This document shows, piece after piece, positions 1 through 14,294 of a stretch of DNA of 64,000 bases. A model generated the notes under the pieces. It had not been told where the DNA came from and did no database searches. It worked only from the letters and a program-made list of their open reading frames with translations. The position numbers were made by a program, and so were the translations under genes. The first letter of the stretch is position 1. Each line of letters starts with the position of its first letter. Source of the DNA: Sitta carolinensis. Taxonomy: Eukaryota > Chordata > Aves > Passeriformes > Sittidae. Where the stretch lies: the NCBI GenBank assembly GCA_032173965.1, contig CM063284.1:137739625-137803624 (forward strand), read 5' to 3'.

Positions 1-1324
1 CTCATACATTTTAGACCCACAAAGAGAGATTTTTAAAGAAGTCAACATTATGAGGATGAATTATCAAATCCAGGATAAATATCAGAAGCCTGCCAAGAGC
101 AGCAGACTAAAGAGATGAGAAACTGACTTCCCATTATGAAAATGCATTGACGATGGAGGAGAAATCCTATCCACTATTTAAAAATATTCCACTGGAATAT
201 TTTAGTATTATTGTTGTGAATATTTCCTCTTAAAAACAGACAATCAAACAAACAAACCAACAAAAAAAAACTAAACAACAAACTCACACCAAAACTGAAG
301 TCCAGCTGGTTTGGTTTCAGCAGCCGTGTACAGTAAATGAAAGCAGTTCTCTTTCCCAGCAATATAGATGACAAACCAGGTCCATGTGCATGCCAAGTTT
401 TTCTGCAGACGTTGTAGCACAAAATAGAGAAGGTTTAATCCCTAATAGCACAAAGAGTTGCATTGGCTTGAACTCAGCTATGAGAAACAGAGCAGTTACT
501 GTGTTTTCGCACATAGCTGTTTCATGCACAGCCAGTGAATTACTTCTGATGCATTCATATTTTGGGAATTTACAAAACCAGAGGGAAGGAAGGAATAAGC
601 GTCCACAGGAAGACAAGATACACTTCTTTAAATACCCATCCAGCAAACAGATAAAACTCATAAATAAATTCAATTCCTTCAACAAGCTATATATTATGTG
701 GCAATAGTTGTTTAATCTTTGCTATAAATAAAAAAAATCCAGTGAAAGAAATTTAAGCCAAGACATTTAAATTCAAATAATTTTCACATTATTAAGATGT
801 ATCACTACTACATGCTAATTTGACTAAGAAAAAAACCTTAATAAAACATTTTTCCACCTACAGATCTCCCAAACATATTGTGATGGATCCATACATAAAG
901 ATATATGGCAAATCATATTCATTATTTTTCCTACTGGATAAGTGCAGATGTTATCCAAATATCCCTTGTGGGTACAGGATTTTTAGAAACTATTAGGCAT
1001 ACAGGAGTTCTGTGCTAAGCTGAGGATTAAATAAGTTACTTCAAAGCTACTGAAGCAACTGCAATTGGAGTCAAAGTACCTCTGAAGATTTGAGCATTTT
1101 GAATGTGAAACATTCAAAGTCTGCTTGACCACCATTAAAAAAATCCAAAACATCAAGGACAGAATGAACTTAAAAGCCTGGGGTTTAGTATGGTGGAGTT
1201 GAAACACTGAGAAATTCTCTGTTACTTAGCCTGGACTAAGGCCATCCTTTTTCTCCTGGCTTCAGAACATCTAGTAGGCATTCTCAAAATACATCTAATA
1301 GACTAAGTCTCTAGTCTGTACGGA
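1..1324. other. Intronic DNA, nothing recognised
   Basis: AT-rich unique-looking sequence. An A/C-rich stretch at 238-298 is low-complexity. The small open frames at 174-707 look like chance. Confidence 0.6.
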
Positions 1325-1788
1325 TCTTTTGTGTCCAAAAAAAGGTTACAGAGATGATAAAGGGTCTAGAAAACATTTTAGCAGGAGTGGCTGAGGAAAT
1401 TGGAATAGTTTTGTCTGGAGAGTAGGAGGCTCAGGACATCCCATTGCTCTGTACAACAACATGAAAGGAGGTTGTACTGAAGTAGGGATCTGTTCTCTTC
1501 AGGCATTTCTCAAGTGAAAGAGGGAGAGGAAAGGCCTTAAGTTGTACCAGAGGAGGTTCAAATTAGTTATTAGAAAAAAAAAATTAAAATAAAGTCACTG
1601 AATTAGTAGTCAGGCACTGGAAGAAACTGTCCAGGGAGGTAGAATGGAGTCAGTCTCTGGAAGTGCTCAAGAGGGTCTGGATGTGTCACTTGTGGATACA
1701 GCTTAGGGGCTATTATGATGATGCTGGATAGATGGACTAGATGATTTTGAAGGTCTTTTACAACTTTGATGATTCTGTGATTTTTAGA
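1325..1788 (+). mobile_element. CR1 LINE, 3' end fragment
   Basis: The sequence follows the 3' end of avian CR1, including the stretches on sorting a grouped list of ribosomal-like purine-rich UTR words (AGAGATGATAAAGGGTCTAG, CTCTGGAAGTGCTCAAG). It ends GATGATTCTGTGA, the degenerate CR1 octamer terminus. It is 5'-truncated and heavily mutated, with an A-rich interruption at about 1573-1590. Confidence 0.85.
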
Positions 1789-3608
1789 AAATTTTATGAC
1801 AGTCACAACTTTAATCAAAGTACATCAATTGAGTGTAATGTTCTGTTTCTCTTTCTAGTCCCAAAAACCTCCCAAAGAGGAAAAAAAAAAATAGAAACAC
1901 TACAGTGAAGTTTATAGTTTTCTTCCTGGTTCAGAAAATGTTGATTCTTCATGAAGCAATTCACTTGTCTTCTATATTTTCCTAAACACCAGACTGATTT
2001 TTGGACATTCTCCAGTCCTTCATTTGAAGTCACTCAATTGCTCTATTGCGATTTGGGAAAAAAAAACCAAAAACACAGGAAAAAAAAAATATACATTTGG
2101 ACACAAAACAAAGATCAAGAATACAAGCCAGAAAATGTCCTTGGTTCAAGCACTAATAACCACTTAAATAAATTTTCTTTCTGTGTCTCATGAGTTATAC
2201 AGCAAACCAAAAGGTGTCTATAAAATCATAAGAGAATCACCTGCCTTGAGTATTAATAATAGCTGTGGGACAATACAACTATAGAAAACATGGACAAAAC
2301 CCTCCAAACTTCAGAGGAAAAAAAAGATAATTTAAAGTTTATATTAATTTGAACTTGTAATGGATATAGCAAATATATATCAGGATAGAATATTTATATA
2401 CACCTGAGACACCACTATGCAAAAGTGCAAGACAAATACCAGAACCTAAGTCTTCATTACTTTGCAGGTGGTCTGATTTTCTACAACATTGCAACCCCTT
2501 TTATCACTGTAAAATTTTTAGAAGAACAATGTAAGAACGGAGCTAAAAAATAATTAGCATCTTACAGACATGACTAAACAATATCAGTGTAGTGGAGAAG
2601 CATATTAATAATAAATACTTTAGTATTTACTTTATTTCGAGAATGAATTCCATACTGTGTGTTTGGTTGGCCTCTTTACATACATATTAGAATGGATACC
2701 AAGGGGGATAAAGAATGGCCCGGTTTTTTCTTCTGAGATTTCTGCATGTTTCAGCATATTGTGTAGCTAGTTGCATTTTTCTGCAATCTAGGTATGGAAG
2801 TTCGATGTGTATATATCAAAATCGTCATTAAAGTTTGGCAAAGATGCGTTCCACTTTTATTAAATGGAATGTGCACAAGAATGAAGACATTCATAATGCA
2901 TATTTGAGAAATCAGAATATTTAAAGAATGGTAGGCATATTTTTACTGAATCTCTGGCATATAATGTGACAATTTATTGTTCTAAATTCATGCTTAAAAA
3001 TAAAAACCTTCAAGAAACCACTAAATTTTTCTTCATTGTAAATTGATAATTGATTTAATATGAAAAAGTTCCAGTTAAAGTATGAAGTTGTTTGTGACAT
3101 TCAAGAGAAATATTTGCCATTTTGGACTTTAATATTAATAAATCCCAACAAAAAGCAAACTAACTTTGAGGATAATTAGGTCATTGTTACAAGCATTTTG
3201 ATTAATCATTAATCAGTCTACTGAAGCATTCTTAAGAGATTAAAAACTTTTGAAGTCCAGTTTATTTACAGGCCAAAAATCCCACAGAGATGAGGTTTGA
3301 TCTTTCATCTCTGTCAATGTCCTTCTGCCATTAATGTCTTTGAAAAATGGACATAAATTACTATTGTATTCAAAATTATGATTTGATTGTATTTTGTAAC
3401 AACTCTGCCTTTCAAAAGTGACAGGTAGTCAATAATTAGTCCCACTGAATCAACTACATTCATAGTTTCAGCCATTATTTTGCAATATTTCCAAAATATT
3501 GACATATACAAGGTGCATGTTGTGCTAAACACTGCACTGAGACAGAAGAGACATCAATTTCAGTTTGAGAAGACTGCAGGCTAAACAGAATGCAGGATAG
3601 TGCAAGTG

Positions 3609-3656
3609 CATGCAGACTAGACAGCACAAGAACATGCAGACTAGGGAGCACAAGGA
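3609..3656. repeat. 24-bp tandem duplication
   Basis: Two adjacent 24-base units, each beginning CATGCAGACTAG and containing AGCACAAG, differ at only a few bases. Confidence 0.85.
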
Positions 3657-6600
3657 AACAATGAGATGGTGCTGATTACCAAAAAGTGCAGTGCTTTCAG
3701 CTCACCAGCTGCCAGACATGTACCAGGTTTGGAGAAATTGTAGCAAAGAAACACCTCAAAAAGAAATAATTCCTAATGCAAGTTAAAAACCCCTATATTA
3801 ATTCTTTTTTTACTAGTCTCATTTACCAGCTCCTGCACATACATTATAGAAGTAGAGTTATTTGTATATTTTAGTCAACACTAATAATTCTCATATGCAT
3901 TCATTGTATACATGTCCTTTTCCAAAGGCTTTGACTGTATATCAGTTTACATGTCCACTCAAATTTTAAAGTTTGTCAGAGAAAGTTACACCTAGTAATT
4001 AAACACTCATGTCACTTCCATTTTATGAATTATTGTACTAGGCTGATTATTTTATATGGAAGGCAGATCACTATTGAAAAGTGGCATAAAACTTAACAAC
4101 TTATTAGAAAAAAATAGCAATTTACAACAATATAAACACCCCCTTGGACATTGTTTCTTTTATATGTAGTAACAACATGGTTAGTATTTTATGTTTTCTC
4201 ATAGAAAAGGAGAAGATTTATCATGGATCACTGTTAACAAAGGCATCCTGGAATGAGGAGACATGGCTTCAGTTTTCTATTCGATGAAAGACTTCTGTAA
4301 CTTTGGGAAGTCACTTGGGACATTTTTAAAATTCTTTAAGATTTTTAGAAGGTATTATCCAGATAGGGCACAGCATGACTTTGAAAAATGTAGTACCTAA
4401 TACCTACTGAAATAATGGGTCTTACACATTCATGCTTCTGTCAGTTCTGCTAGGAACTTGACTGGATCATTAGGTACCTAAATACCCTGAACAAATCTGG
4501 CCCATAACTAACTTGCAGAAAAATTTTCTATCTGCAAGCAAGGTAACAGGTAATAGTATTCCCTTATGACATTGGTAAAAGGAAACAAGCATTAAAGATG
4601 ATAGCACTGCTAGATATTAAAGCATGGGATGGTATATCAATAAGTAAGACAGATCATTAAAAAATGTCATTACATAATATTAATGGTGCAGTAGTATCTA
4701 GAAAACTGCAGACAGTAGTGCCCAGCCTGTACCAGAGTATGACACTGCAGAATTAAAGGTGCTTTAAAGACTGCGACAGAAAGGATTAAGTGCATTGAAA
4801 AAAATGTGTGAACAGAACTTGGGGAGAGTTGAAAGAATCTCAGAGACTGAAAAACAAAAAGGAAACCAAACTTTCAATCAAGATCTTAAATGATCTGGTA
4901 TGCTTGCTGTTCTAATCACCTTTACTTTGTACCAAATAACTTGCATTCACACATTAGACTGACACCTTAGCTCTAGGTATTTTCCTATTCTCCTTTCATT
5001 TTGATGCACTATTTATCTATCATATATTCTGTAGTAACAAAGGTATTTTATATTAACAGCCAATGTATTTATGTGTTCAATTTCAAAGTGTATCTTTATC
5101 TCTGCTGTTTTGTTTGTCCTGAGTTGGCCATCCTCTTTTCTCTATACTACTGATGAGACCAAAAGAACACTTCAAATATCCATTGAAACAGGTGTGAATT
5201 TAATGTACGGCACCGCTAATGACTAAAGATTTTGCATGGACTTATTGTACTGATGAAATAACAACTGTTGATAAACTGTACGATAGAAGATAATAAAAAA
5301 TGCAATGCATGAGAGAGTTAAAAAAGCCATAAATACTCTTACAACATGACAGACTAGGTCTAACCAATCTGCTCTGGATCAGCTACCTTTAGAATGTTTT
5401 CTGGAAATATTTTTCCTATTCTCTTTTCTTCACATTTACTGCATTTATATTTTACTAACACTTCATATTATCTTAGAAGACTTTTGGACCAGGATTTCTC
5501 AAAACAGTATCTTTGTGTCACTGTTGCTTTGTCAGTATTTGAAAGTAAGGCTGTTATCCTGAAATAGAGATATCTGCTTTTGGCATGTGAATAAAACAAT
5601 TCCATTAGAAATGGGTAAGGTAAAGAAACTCTTATTTAGAAAAAGAACAATTCAAACAAATAATCTCACTTTTAATAAATCACTTTAAAATAGAGAATAC
5701 AATGAGGAAAGATCACTAAGAAAATTTGGCCTGAATCTTAATTATCACCAAACACGTTATATCCCACTATTAGTATAAATTTATGTGACAGTTAATGTAT
5801 TGACAGAGACTGGAAAATTGAGCAATTAAAATCCCTATAATCAGCTTGAATGTTTTTAAAACATACTTCATTCACTAACTAGAAATGACTATCACATTTT
5901 TTATATCTAAGCAGCATTATTAAAATTCTTGAAGAAGCTAACTTCCAGAGATTATCAGAACCAGTATTCTGTGAAAGATAATGTTTCTTTACTCACATCT
6001 CAAAACAGTGACAATATTTAGCTGATACCACATGAACTGCAGCTTTTAAACATGCTGTTCATAATCAATGGTAGAGAGAACTTGTATTTTGGAATAAAAA
6101 TAACCAAATCATGTTCTCCCCTACACATCTATTTTACTTCCCATGACTTCAAACATAGAACATTTGTGGTTTATTTTGAACATCAAACCATTATTATACG
6201 ATCATACATTGTAATTTCTTTTTAGCAATGAAGAGGAAATATCTTTGTCTTTTATAGGTCTAAGTAATTAGTACTGGATTTACATGTTTCACTATTCATC
6301 TCTGTGACGTCTGTTTTGCTCTGGACCTGAAAGCCTGTGAAGTCAACAACAAGCCCAATGAAATTTATAATGCAAAATAGAGTGATGTTTGGTTCAGTAC
6401 TTGTCTGTGAAAGGAACTACATGAAATACAGAAACAGTGTGGTATGTATGGCAATCTTTGTGCGACACTTTGTTTTAAGGACTTGGCATGGGATCTTTTA
6501 TTTAATAATATTTTTATCACTTTAAGGTTCTTACCATATGTAGAATATATGAGGCAAATAACACCTTCATTAAATACATATTTCATTTAATCCTGAAGAT

Positions 6601-8427
6601 ACTTTAGGTCCTTGTTAATCTGTCATGTAGAGATAGGAAGCAATGGATTCCTGTTTCAAAGAATATTTTAACTTTTTCTCAGTCCTAACACAGTAAGATT
6701 CTGACACTTCTCTTTAGAAATACTAATAACACCTGAGATATTTTTCAGAGAGTGAAGTCTGGAATATATAAGTTAAGGAATGTCATAATTACATATTTCC
6801 CTATGTTTCAAAAGCTGCAATGAAAATGTCCTTTTAGGAATAACATTAACATTTTCTCAATGAGCAGTACAATGTTAATATTATGTATTGCATGAAAACT
6901 AGATCATTGCTTAAAGGAGTTTGGTCAAGACAAAGAAGAAATAAGGTAAGCTGAAATCTATTCATTCTTCTGTAATCTTCCTTAGGAATTCTTTTCACAG
7001 CTGAAGAAAAAAAATTCAAATAGATCTGCTTCTGCTTTAACTTCGCTGGGTTGAATGATTTTGCATTGAGATCTACAGATGGCTCCCTGAAGCTGTGATT
7101 CCCCATTACATCTCAGCATGTCTGCAGTTCAGACATTGTCAGCAGAGAAGGCACTTGTAACTCTACATAGATTAACTAGCTTTCATTATGTTTTTCTTTA
7201 AAAAATCACCTCCCATTCCCTTACCCCTCAAAGTGTGTGTCCCTCAAAGTACAAATTTTTCATACAACACAAAAACAATACAATTACTGTCATGAGCCAA
7301 AGACAGCCATGAAGACTGTAGGCTAAGAAAGCCTTTTCTTCTTTTCTGTGGGAGGGGAAAGCATAGGGTCTGCTGCCTAAGGCATTATGAGCCTGAGAAA
7401 TTTTCTGTAAGTTTTAGGCAAAGTGAGAATGATAGGAATATTCAAGCCACCCAAGAATTTCCTGTGCAGTGAGAAAGTGAAGAGTTGTTTGGGTTTTTTT
7501 TTAAATTTTGTATCACTTTTTTCTTAACTTTTCTGACTAGCGTGGTCTCAGTCGTTAAAACTTAATTGTGAAGTATTGCTGATGTTCTTACCATTGTGTA
7601 ATTTAGCACTTATATCCAGGGAGAGAATAAAGGTGGAAAGGAAAATCTGTTATGTTATGCAACAAAACACTAATAGAAGATTGCATATAGAATGAGGAAA
7701 CTTCTTACAGGCAGAAGAAAACATCCTAGGAAAATAAGAACCTTAAAGAAGATAATTTGAAAATAATATGATGTTTGTATGCAAATAAGATACTGATGAT
7801 CTCCCTTTTCTTACAGTATATTCAACTAATTTGCCACAAGGCAATGTAAAAAGCCATAACAGTGAGCTAGTAGAGCAGGGAACCTTTGAATGTTCAAAGA
7901 AGACATTCAATCATTTAAGACTCACAGTATAATGTGGTGTGAAATTATTATAATATTTTGGGAAATGGCCTAGTTAGCACAGAGGGTGTTCCACTCTGCA
8001 TGGCTGCTTTGTGCTCTGTGGAGGAGCATCCAGTGCTCCCTGCAGGTCCACTTACTCTGTACAGGTGAGCAGCTAGGCTGGATCACTGGCACATAAACCT
8101 CCCAGCTGAGCAGAGAAAACAATTGGAAGATAAAAGAATTGTATGGCTTTCTATTGAAGTAATGCTTACCTGGAAGTAGCAACTTGTAACCCAAAGGACC
8201 ACAAAGTGTACAACAAACTGAAACTCAAATTGCCCTTTATAACTGTCTCTACAGAGCAGCATCTCTGGAGTCAGGCCAGAACATGTTGTCCTAAATGCTC
8301 TGGCAAGGATTATTTGGCTCTTTTATCCTTCTTTCTCACTCCCAACAGGGAAAGTCATCCATTGTTTGTGAAATCTTGTAATTATGATGACACAAAAAGA
8401 ACTCCTAGACCCCTTCTCAAATAAGAG

Positions 8428-8460
8428 CAGAACTACCAATGAACCAACCAACCAACCATC
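8428..8460. repeat. Short (AACC)n repeat
   Basis: A few AACC/CAAC units in tandem, slightly degenerate. Confidence 0.7.
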
Positions 8461-9680
8461 CAGCTGCCACAATGTTCATAATGCAAACAGTAACAAAAGA
8501 TTAATTTTGGTGAGGTTGCCTAAGCAGTTTTGATAAACCTTGGGAAGGAAAACCAATATATCAAAGGCGAAACTATAATTTGTAATTTAGTTGCAGTTAA
8601 ATAGCAATGTACAGTGCCTTCTTATTAAAGTGCAGAAACAAACAACAGTTACTTTTATTATTTTTGCAAATATTGAACTTATTTTCTCAAATTTTTATTT
8701 TAGTCTTTAAAATCTGTAGAATGAGTAGCACTTGAGGAATTTTTTTTCTCCTTTTTCCTTTCTGAAATTCAAACTCTTTTTTTTTTTTTAAGGAACTGCC
8801 AGAAATATTTTTTTTTAAATAAATTAAAAAAAAAAAAAAAGTATGCTACTACAGAGGAACGAACTCATAACCATAAGCAAGTACACGAGAAAGCAGACAT
8901 TCTCATATGTCTATTTTGTAGTGTAACAACAATTCATGAACCTGCTGCCTCTTAGCTGAAATGTGCTGATGGACTGTAGGAAGTAAATTATTTTAGCACT
9001 CGTAACTGTGTAAGTTTGTTTATGCCATGGTACACCCTGAATTGCAAGAATGGACATGGAGAAATTTTCAGAAGCTGATATAGATGGTAAGGAAGCTCAG
9101 AAGGGTGGGATGCTGAGCAGATGCATGGGTCTAAATAGCCATGGTGATACAGTCATTTGGCTGGGGTTTTAATGTTTTATATGTGTCAGGATTTTATATA
9201 AGAATATTCACTCCATTAGTGAGTAGGAAAATGTTTGATTTTAAATGTAAAAACACGGTATGTTAGTGAGCGCAAAATCAGAAATAACCCATATATAAAT
9301 TTAAATTGAAATATAATACAATTATGAAATTGGGGTAATCATCAGGAAAAAAATCTCTTTCATGTATGAATGAACTCTTACTCTGTCAATTTTAAAAATG
9401 TTCCACAGTTTCATTCTCAGACTGTCCAGTAACAGATTCATAGCCCAAATACTGAAATATTAGTAAAGTGTACACTTAAATCTCATTGAAGTTGGTAGAA
9501 ATCAAGCGTTATCTGAAAGTTTATCTGAAAAGAGGTATGTTTTCTTCTCCTAGTGAAGATTCGCAGAAACCTGTTGCTCTCTTAGCAGCATACATTAGTG
9601 GAACCCAAAGATAAAAATGAAGAAATAATTAGAAGCTTGTTAATAAATCCTTTGAACAAGTTTGACCTCAAACATTAGAA

Positions 9681-9701
9681 TTTTTTTTTTTTTTTTTTTT
9701 T
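9681..9701. repeat. (T)21 homopolymer
   Basis: A pure T run in intron 1. Confidence 0.95.
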
Positions 9702-12339
9702 GTGCTGTCTGCACTGGATTTGGACCCAAGCAGCTTCTCAGAGAACTTATAAAACAAACCATTTATTGCTGTTTCTTAATGTGCAGATATGAGGTGATAT
9801 TACTTGCTCTTTTTAACTTTGTTATTTATGTAACTGAAAAAAATCTTGCAATAATACCTCTTAAAAAAGCATATAAAAAGGCTTTTATGAATAATTATTC
9901 ATGGTTTCCATCTGTTAAAAGTAATTAAAGCAGATGATATTTGACCCACTAACTTCAAGATTTTATTTTTGTTTTTCCTCTCGCAAAGGATAGTAGCGAT
10001 TCCCTTGAAGCCAATTTCTTACACAACTATAAAGAACAGAAGACTTCAAAGGGCATTTTGAACTGCAATGTATATACTGAATCTTTTTGGCAATGTAGTG
10101 TTAAATTGCACACCAAAGTACGTGAAGTTTCACTAACTAACAGATAATGAAGTTGTTTAACAGCGAAATTAACTCATTCCATTTTTCTCCTGATCATTAT
10201 CTTCAGAATTCTACTACTCAGTTTGGAACTGTGCATATTGTATTACACTCATATTTACTAATTTTGTATTCACACAAGAAACTAAGCTAATGAAAATTCT
10301 GTACTGAGGAGGCTCCAAAACAGCAGTTAATGCAGTTTTTGGCAACAGTAAGTCATAGTGACAATCAGGCAAAAAGTTCTCTGTGTTTCTGTAACATCAG
10401 AGAAATGGAGATTTCCTTAATCTTCAAGATCGCAATCGACTCAACCACCTGCACTGTAATAACAGAGTTTTTTCTTAGAAGCAGATTTAAATGGTTTCTC
10501 AAATGGCTATAAACAACCTCTGCTTCCATTCAATCCAGACATGCATCAACCCAGTGAATACCTAATTTGCACATAATGTTATATAAAATGGTCTTGTTAT
10601 TGTGCTTTTTTAAACAAATTGGCCTGAGCTTAGACATAATTTAAGCACACATAAGTGGGTATGATGGTTTTTTCCTTGAAATAAAATAATGCCAAATAGG
10701 AGTCATAGAATTATTGCGTGTTGCATTAACAATGTTGTATTGTTCTCTGTAAATGCCCCCACCTCCAAAGAAGTTTTACCATGAACCTATAAAGAGTTTT
10801 CAAAATGCAGGGTGGAACAAGCATGAGCAAAAATGTTGACACTGTCATCTTTTCTTCATGGAGAGCAAAAATCTTTGGGCTTGATAGAGGGTATTCTGTG
10901 GAGGTAAATAACGTTGGAAGAAATTGTTGAGGAGAGGGTTTCCTCTAATTTAACATACATGTGTCAACAGGCCCCAAGAAAAGATGGAGATAGTGAATAC
11001 GAGAACACCTTTTGAGTCAAAACATTTCTGAGGCACCTCTTTGCTTCCTATCTCTTTCCTATTTTGCTGAATGATGCTTACCATGAGGCCAAGAGGGAGA
11101 AGCAAACACCACTTTTGATGGACCAATGAGCTGAAGCTTAACAGCTTAACAAATTATCCATAAACTAGTCCAATAATTACACATGTTCAAAAACATGTCA
11201 AGCAATTGTGATTAATATTGAATTCCCTTCCCTTCTCTTCTCATATTGAAACAAACAATTGAACTAGCATGTAATTAACAAAATGTTGTATTCAAGTACA
11301 TCTGAAATGTTTCCTTTTCATGCATTTATTTCAAATCTGGGACTTGATTTCATGACTGGTCCAACTGACCCATTTTCTTCGATTTTTTTCATATCTGAGG
11401 AAGTTCAAAGCTTTGCACAGCATTGCACTTTTCTATATTCTCCTGTGTACCACAGTTGTGTGTATTATCCCTTCATCTTGAATAAGAAATCTTTATTTCA
11501 ACCTTCAATAACATAACTTTTCCAAAACTTTCTATGTAGATTTCTCCAGGCTCATACTCCTCATCTTGGAAGAGCATATTGTATTGTTTATCTAAAATGT
11601 TTTCATGAACTCTTAATTAAATTGAAGCAACCTTGTTAATGAGGTAGTTTTCATGTTTTTTTTGTACAATGCTAAGGAGCATTTCCTACACCAATGCCAC
11701 TGTGTAATTTATCACTGAGCATTGAGTAGTCAACACACTTTCTAAAACAGTTACTTTCCCCTAGCATTTAGAAGCAGCTGCCTTTTAGATTAAATAGATC
11801 TATTATTTAATAATTCTCAGAAAGGCCCCTCAGAAGATTAGAAAAGGAAGTGTAGAAGGTTATTTAACACACTCTGCATAGAGAATTTAGATAGCAGACT
11901 GTAATTATCCAAATTGGAATTCAGCCAGCAGATGAAGGCTAATAATCTTCTGTGAAAAATACCATGCAATCTTTCAGGACCAAACATGCCAGCAGCATCT
12001 CATCTGTAACATGCAAGAGCTCAGTGTCTCTAACATTTTGCTTGGAATAGTAGTTTAGTTCAAGTTCTAGAAAGTGCTTCCAACAGAAACAGCACCATTT
12101 CCTGCAATTCCCAAAATATATTTTTAAGTCAGCTATTAAAGTACTACACAGTCTCATTGTACCTCAAAAGTACCACAAAAAGTGCCCTGATTTAGAAAAT
12201 ATTTATGGTTGTTCTGTGTAGCAGAGAAGGCAACATATACAGGCAGCTCTTCTCCTGTGGTTTTTTGTCTTTGGTTAAAGCTGCTGTGCTGGAGAAGAGA
12301 ATCCTGAGTATAGGTCCATCAATCAGAAAGACTAATCTT

Positions 12340-13060
12340 TTTAAGTTTAGTCACTGCCAACATGCAAAGATCTCTTGACAAGGCTTACCACCAAAAGCTA
12401 TTAATAATAGTTTACCACAGGACAGATGGAAAGATCCTTTTATGAACTTAAAAATGGTAAAATATAGGACAGAATAGGTGGTTACATGCTTATATGATGA
12501 ATCAAAAGTGGGGTTGCTGCTTGTGGATTAGTGATGGGACCAGTTTTCCTCATATCTCTATCCTCTACAGCGTTGGGAGTATGCAGGGAAATTTGCAAGA
12601 CTGGAGATGTTAAGATCTTTTGGGTAATCAAATGCTGCAACAATGTCAAGGTACTCCAGAATGTCCTCACAAAATCAATAGGCCAGCAAATGCAGAAGTA
12701 GGCAAATTTTAGAGATTATTATGCATACAGGAAAATTTAACAAAATGATACCTGCATGATGCTGGACTTGGAACTCGGAGTTTTGACCTCAGACACATCA
12801 CTGAAATTACTTTGAAATTATTGACTTCATGTTCTATGGCACTTCCACAATCAGGAAGAGTAAGACAAATAGAGTGAAGCCTATCCCCACGGATGCACCC
12901 CTATCTTGAGCACTGCTCAGAGTTCTAATCTCATGTCAAGAAAGGCAGATTGATATTAAAGAAGATACATAGATGGGCGAATAGCTGATCTTGGAAGCAA
13001 AGCAGTTTCTTCACAAGGAAAAATTAAAATTCCAGGCCTCTTTTTGGAGAAGGTGGCAGT
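12340..13060 (+). mobile_element. Old, strongly diverged CR1-type LINE fragment
   Basis: Scattered matches run in order along the RT-to-3' part of a CR1-like ORF2: a 'dispatch' segment (ATGAACTTAAAAATGGT), then GATGGGACCAGTTTTCCTCA in the place of the conserved GPVLF motif, then a segment coding YLEHCSEF in the place of the conserved (H)LEYC motif. Many stops and indels break it. It is older than the other CR1 copies here and could belong to an ancestral amniote lineage. Confidence 0.5.
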
Positions 13061-14262
13061 CTGAAAAGAACATATCAGAGCAGTATATTTCTCATTTTCA
13101 TTCAGGATATTTTCTTTGAGCTTTGTCAGTCATTGCTCTGGGGACGTTGGAGAAACAGATTTCATTAACCCAGCAAACCACAAAGGCAAAAATGCTAGAG
13201 GATATTCTGTTTCCTTGAAGGACCACAGTCTTTTGTGAAAGCTGTTCTACAGGCACAGCTGTGTGCCCTGGCTGAGGCACAGAGATTGTGTGGAACCAGA
13301 GCAAGGCTGGTATGTCTGAGTCATCCAACCTAAGCAACCTCTGCAGAGGAAATACTGTCTAGTGTTTCAGGTGGTTATAGCCTGGACAAACGGGAAGATT
13401 TTCATTGGGGGAATGAAAAAAAAAAAATAAGAAAAGCTCTTCTAGAGAATCTTAAAGACTCTATTCTAAAGTTGGCACATAGTGGAGTTTCTACATTACA
13501 GAATTTGTAAATTAGAGTCCAGACAATGACTTTTCGCTCATATTATCCTCTACTTCCTCCTTCATTCAGTGCAGAAGAGCTAAGCACAAGTACACAGTAT
13601 TAGGGCAGTGGAATGATAAACTGTGTATTTTTTGTTGGTTGTTATTTTTTGGCCATAGCAAGTCAATAAAAATTTTCTTCTATAATAATACCTCATTATC
13701 ATAGTAAAAACGGTTGATTGTATCTGTTTAGTCATACTTTGCCAGAAAGGTGACTCAAAAAGATTGAAAAATGGAGGTTAAGTTAAACTTTTAAGCATCA
13801 CTGGCTGCCTTTACATTTACACAGATGCTACATTTTTTCTCAAATAATTTTTTTGTCACTGCTGCCTCCATAAGTGGATGTCTGGAAGAAAATATAGCAT
13901 TACTACAGTTCAATATTTCCAACACAGATTTCCTTTTTTTCCTCCTTTCAAGAATTTATATATTTAACTGCATTGTGAAAGATTAGACAGATAAAGAAGC
14001 TTCCAGCAGAATCACAATACAGGTAATTAAGGGTCTGTCAGCATTTCTATTATGAACTCCATTTAGTGTTAAGGGCTTAGCATTTTTCCATCATTTCAGA
14101 AAATGTCAAGCTGAAAGCTGGCATGCAGATTAGCAGCCTGGATGCAAATTTGTTTACACAAAATATTTAAATCTGCTCAGCTGTTTTAGATTTAGAGATC
14201 AGCCAGAAACTTTAAACTCTCAGGGTTTCTCATGTGTTTCTGCCAAATTCTAGACCAAATCA

Positions 14263-14294
<32 letters not shown>

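Larger units (their letters stand above)
1789..12339. other. Intronic DNA, no gene seen
   Basis: AT-rich sequence with short A and T runs and the small repeats listed separately. None of the short open frames resembles a known protein, and I see no tRNA or microRNA hairpin. Confidence 0.6.
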
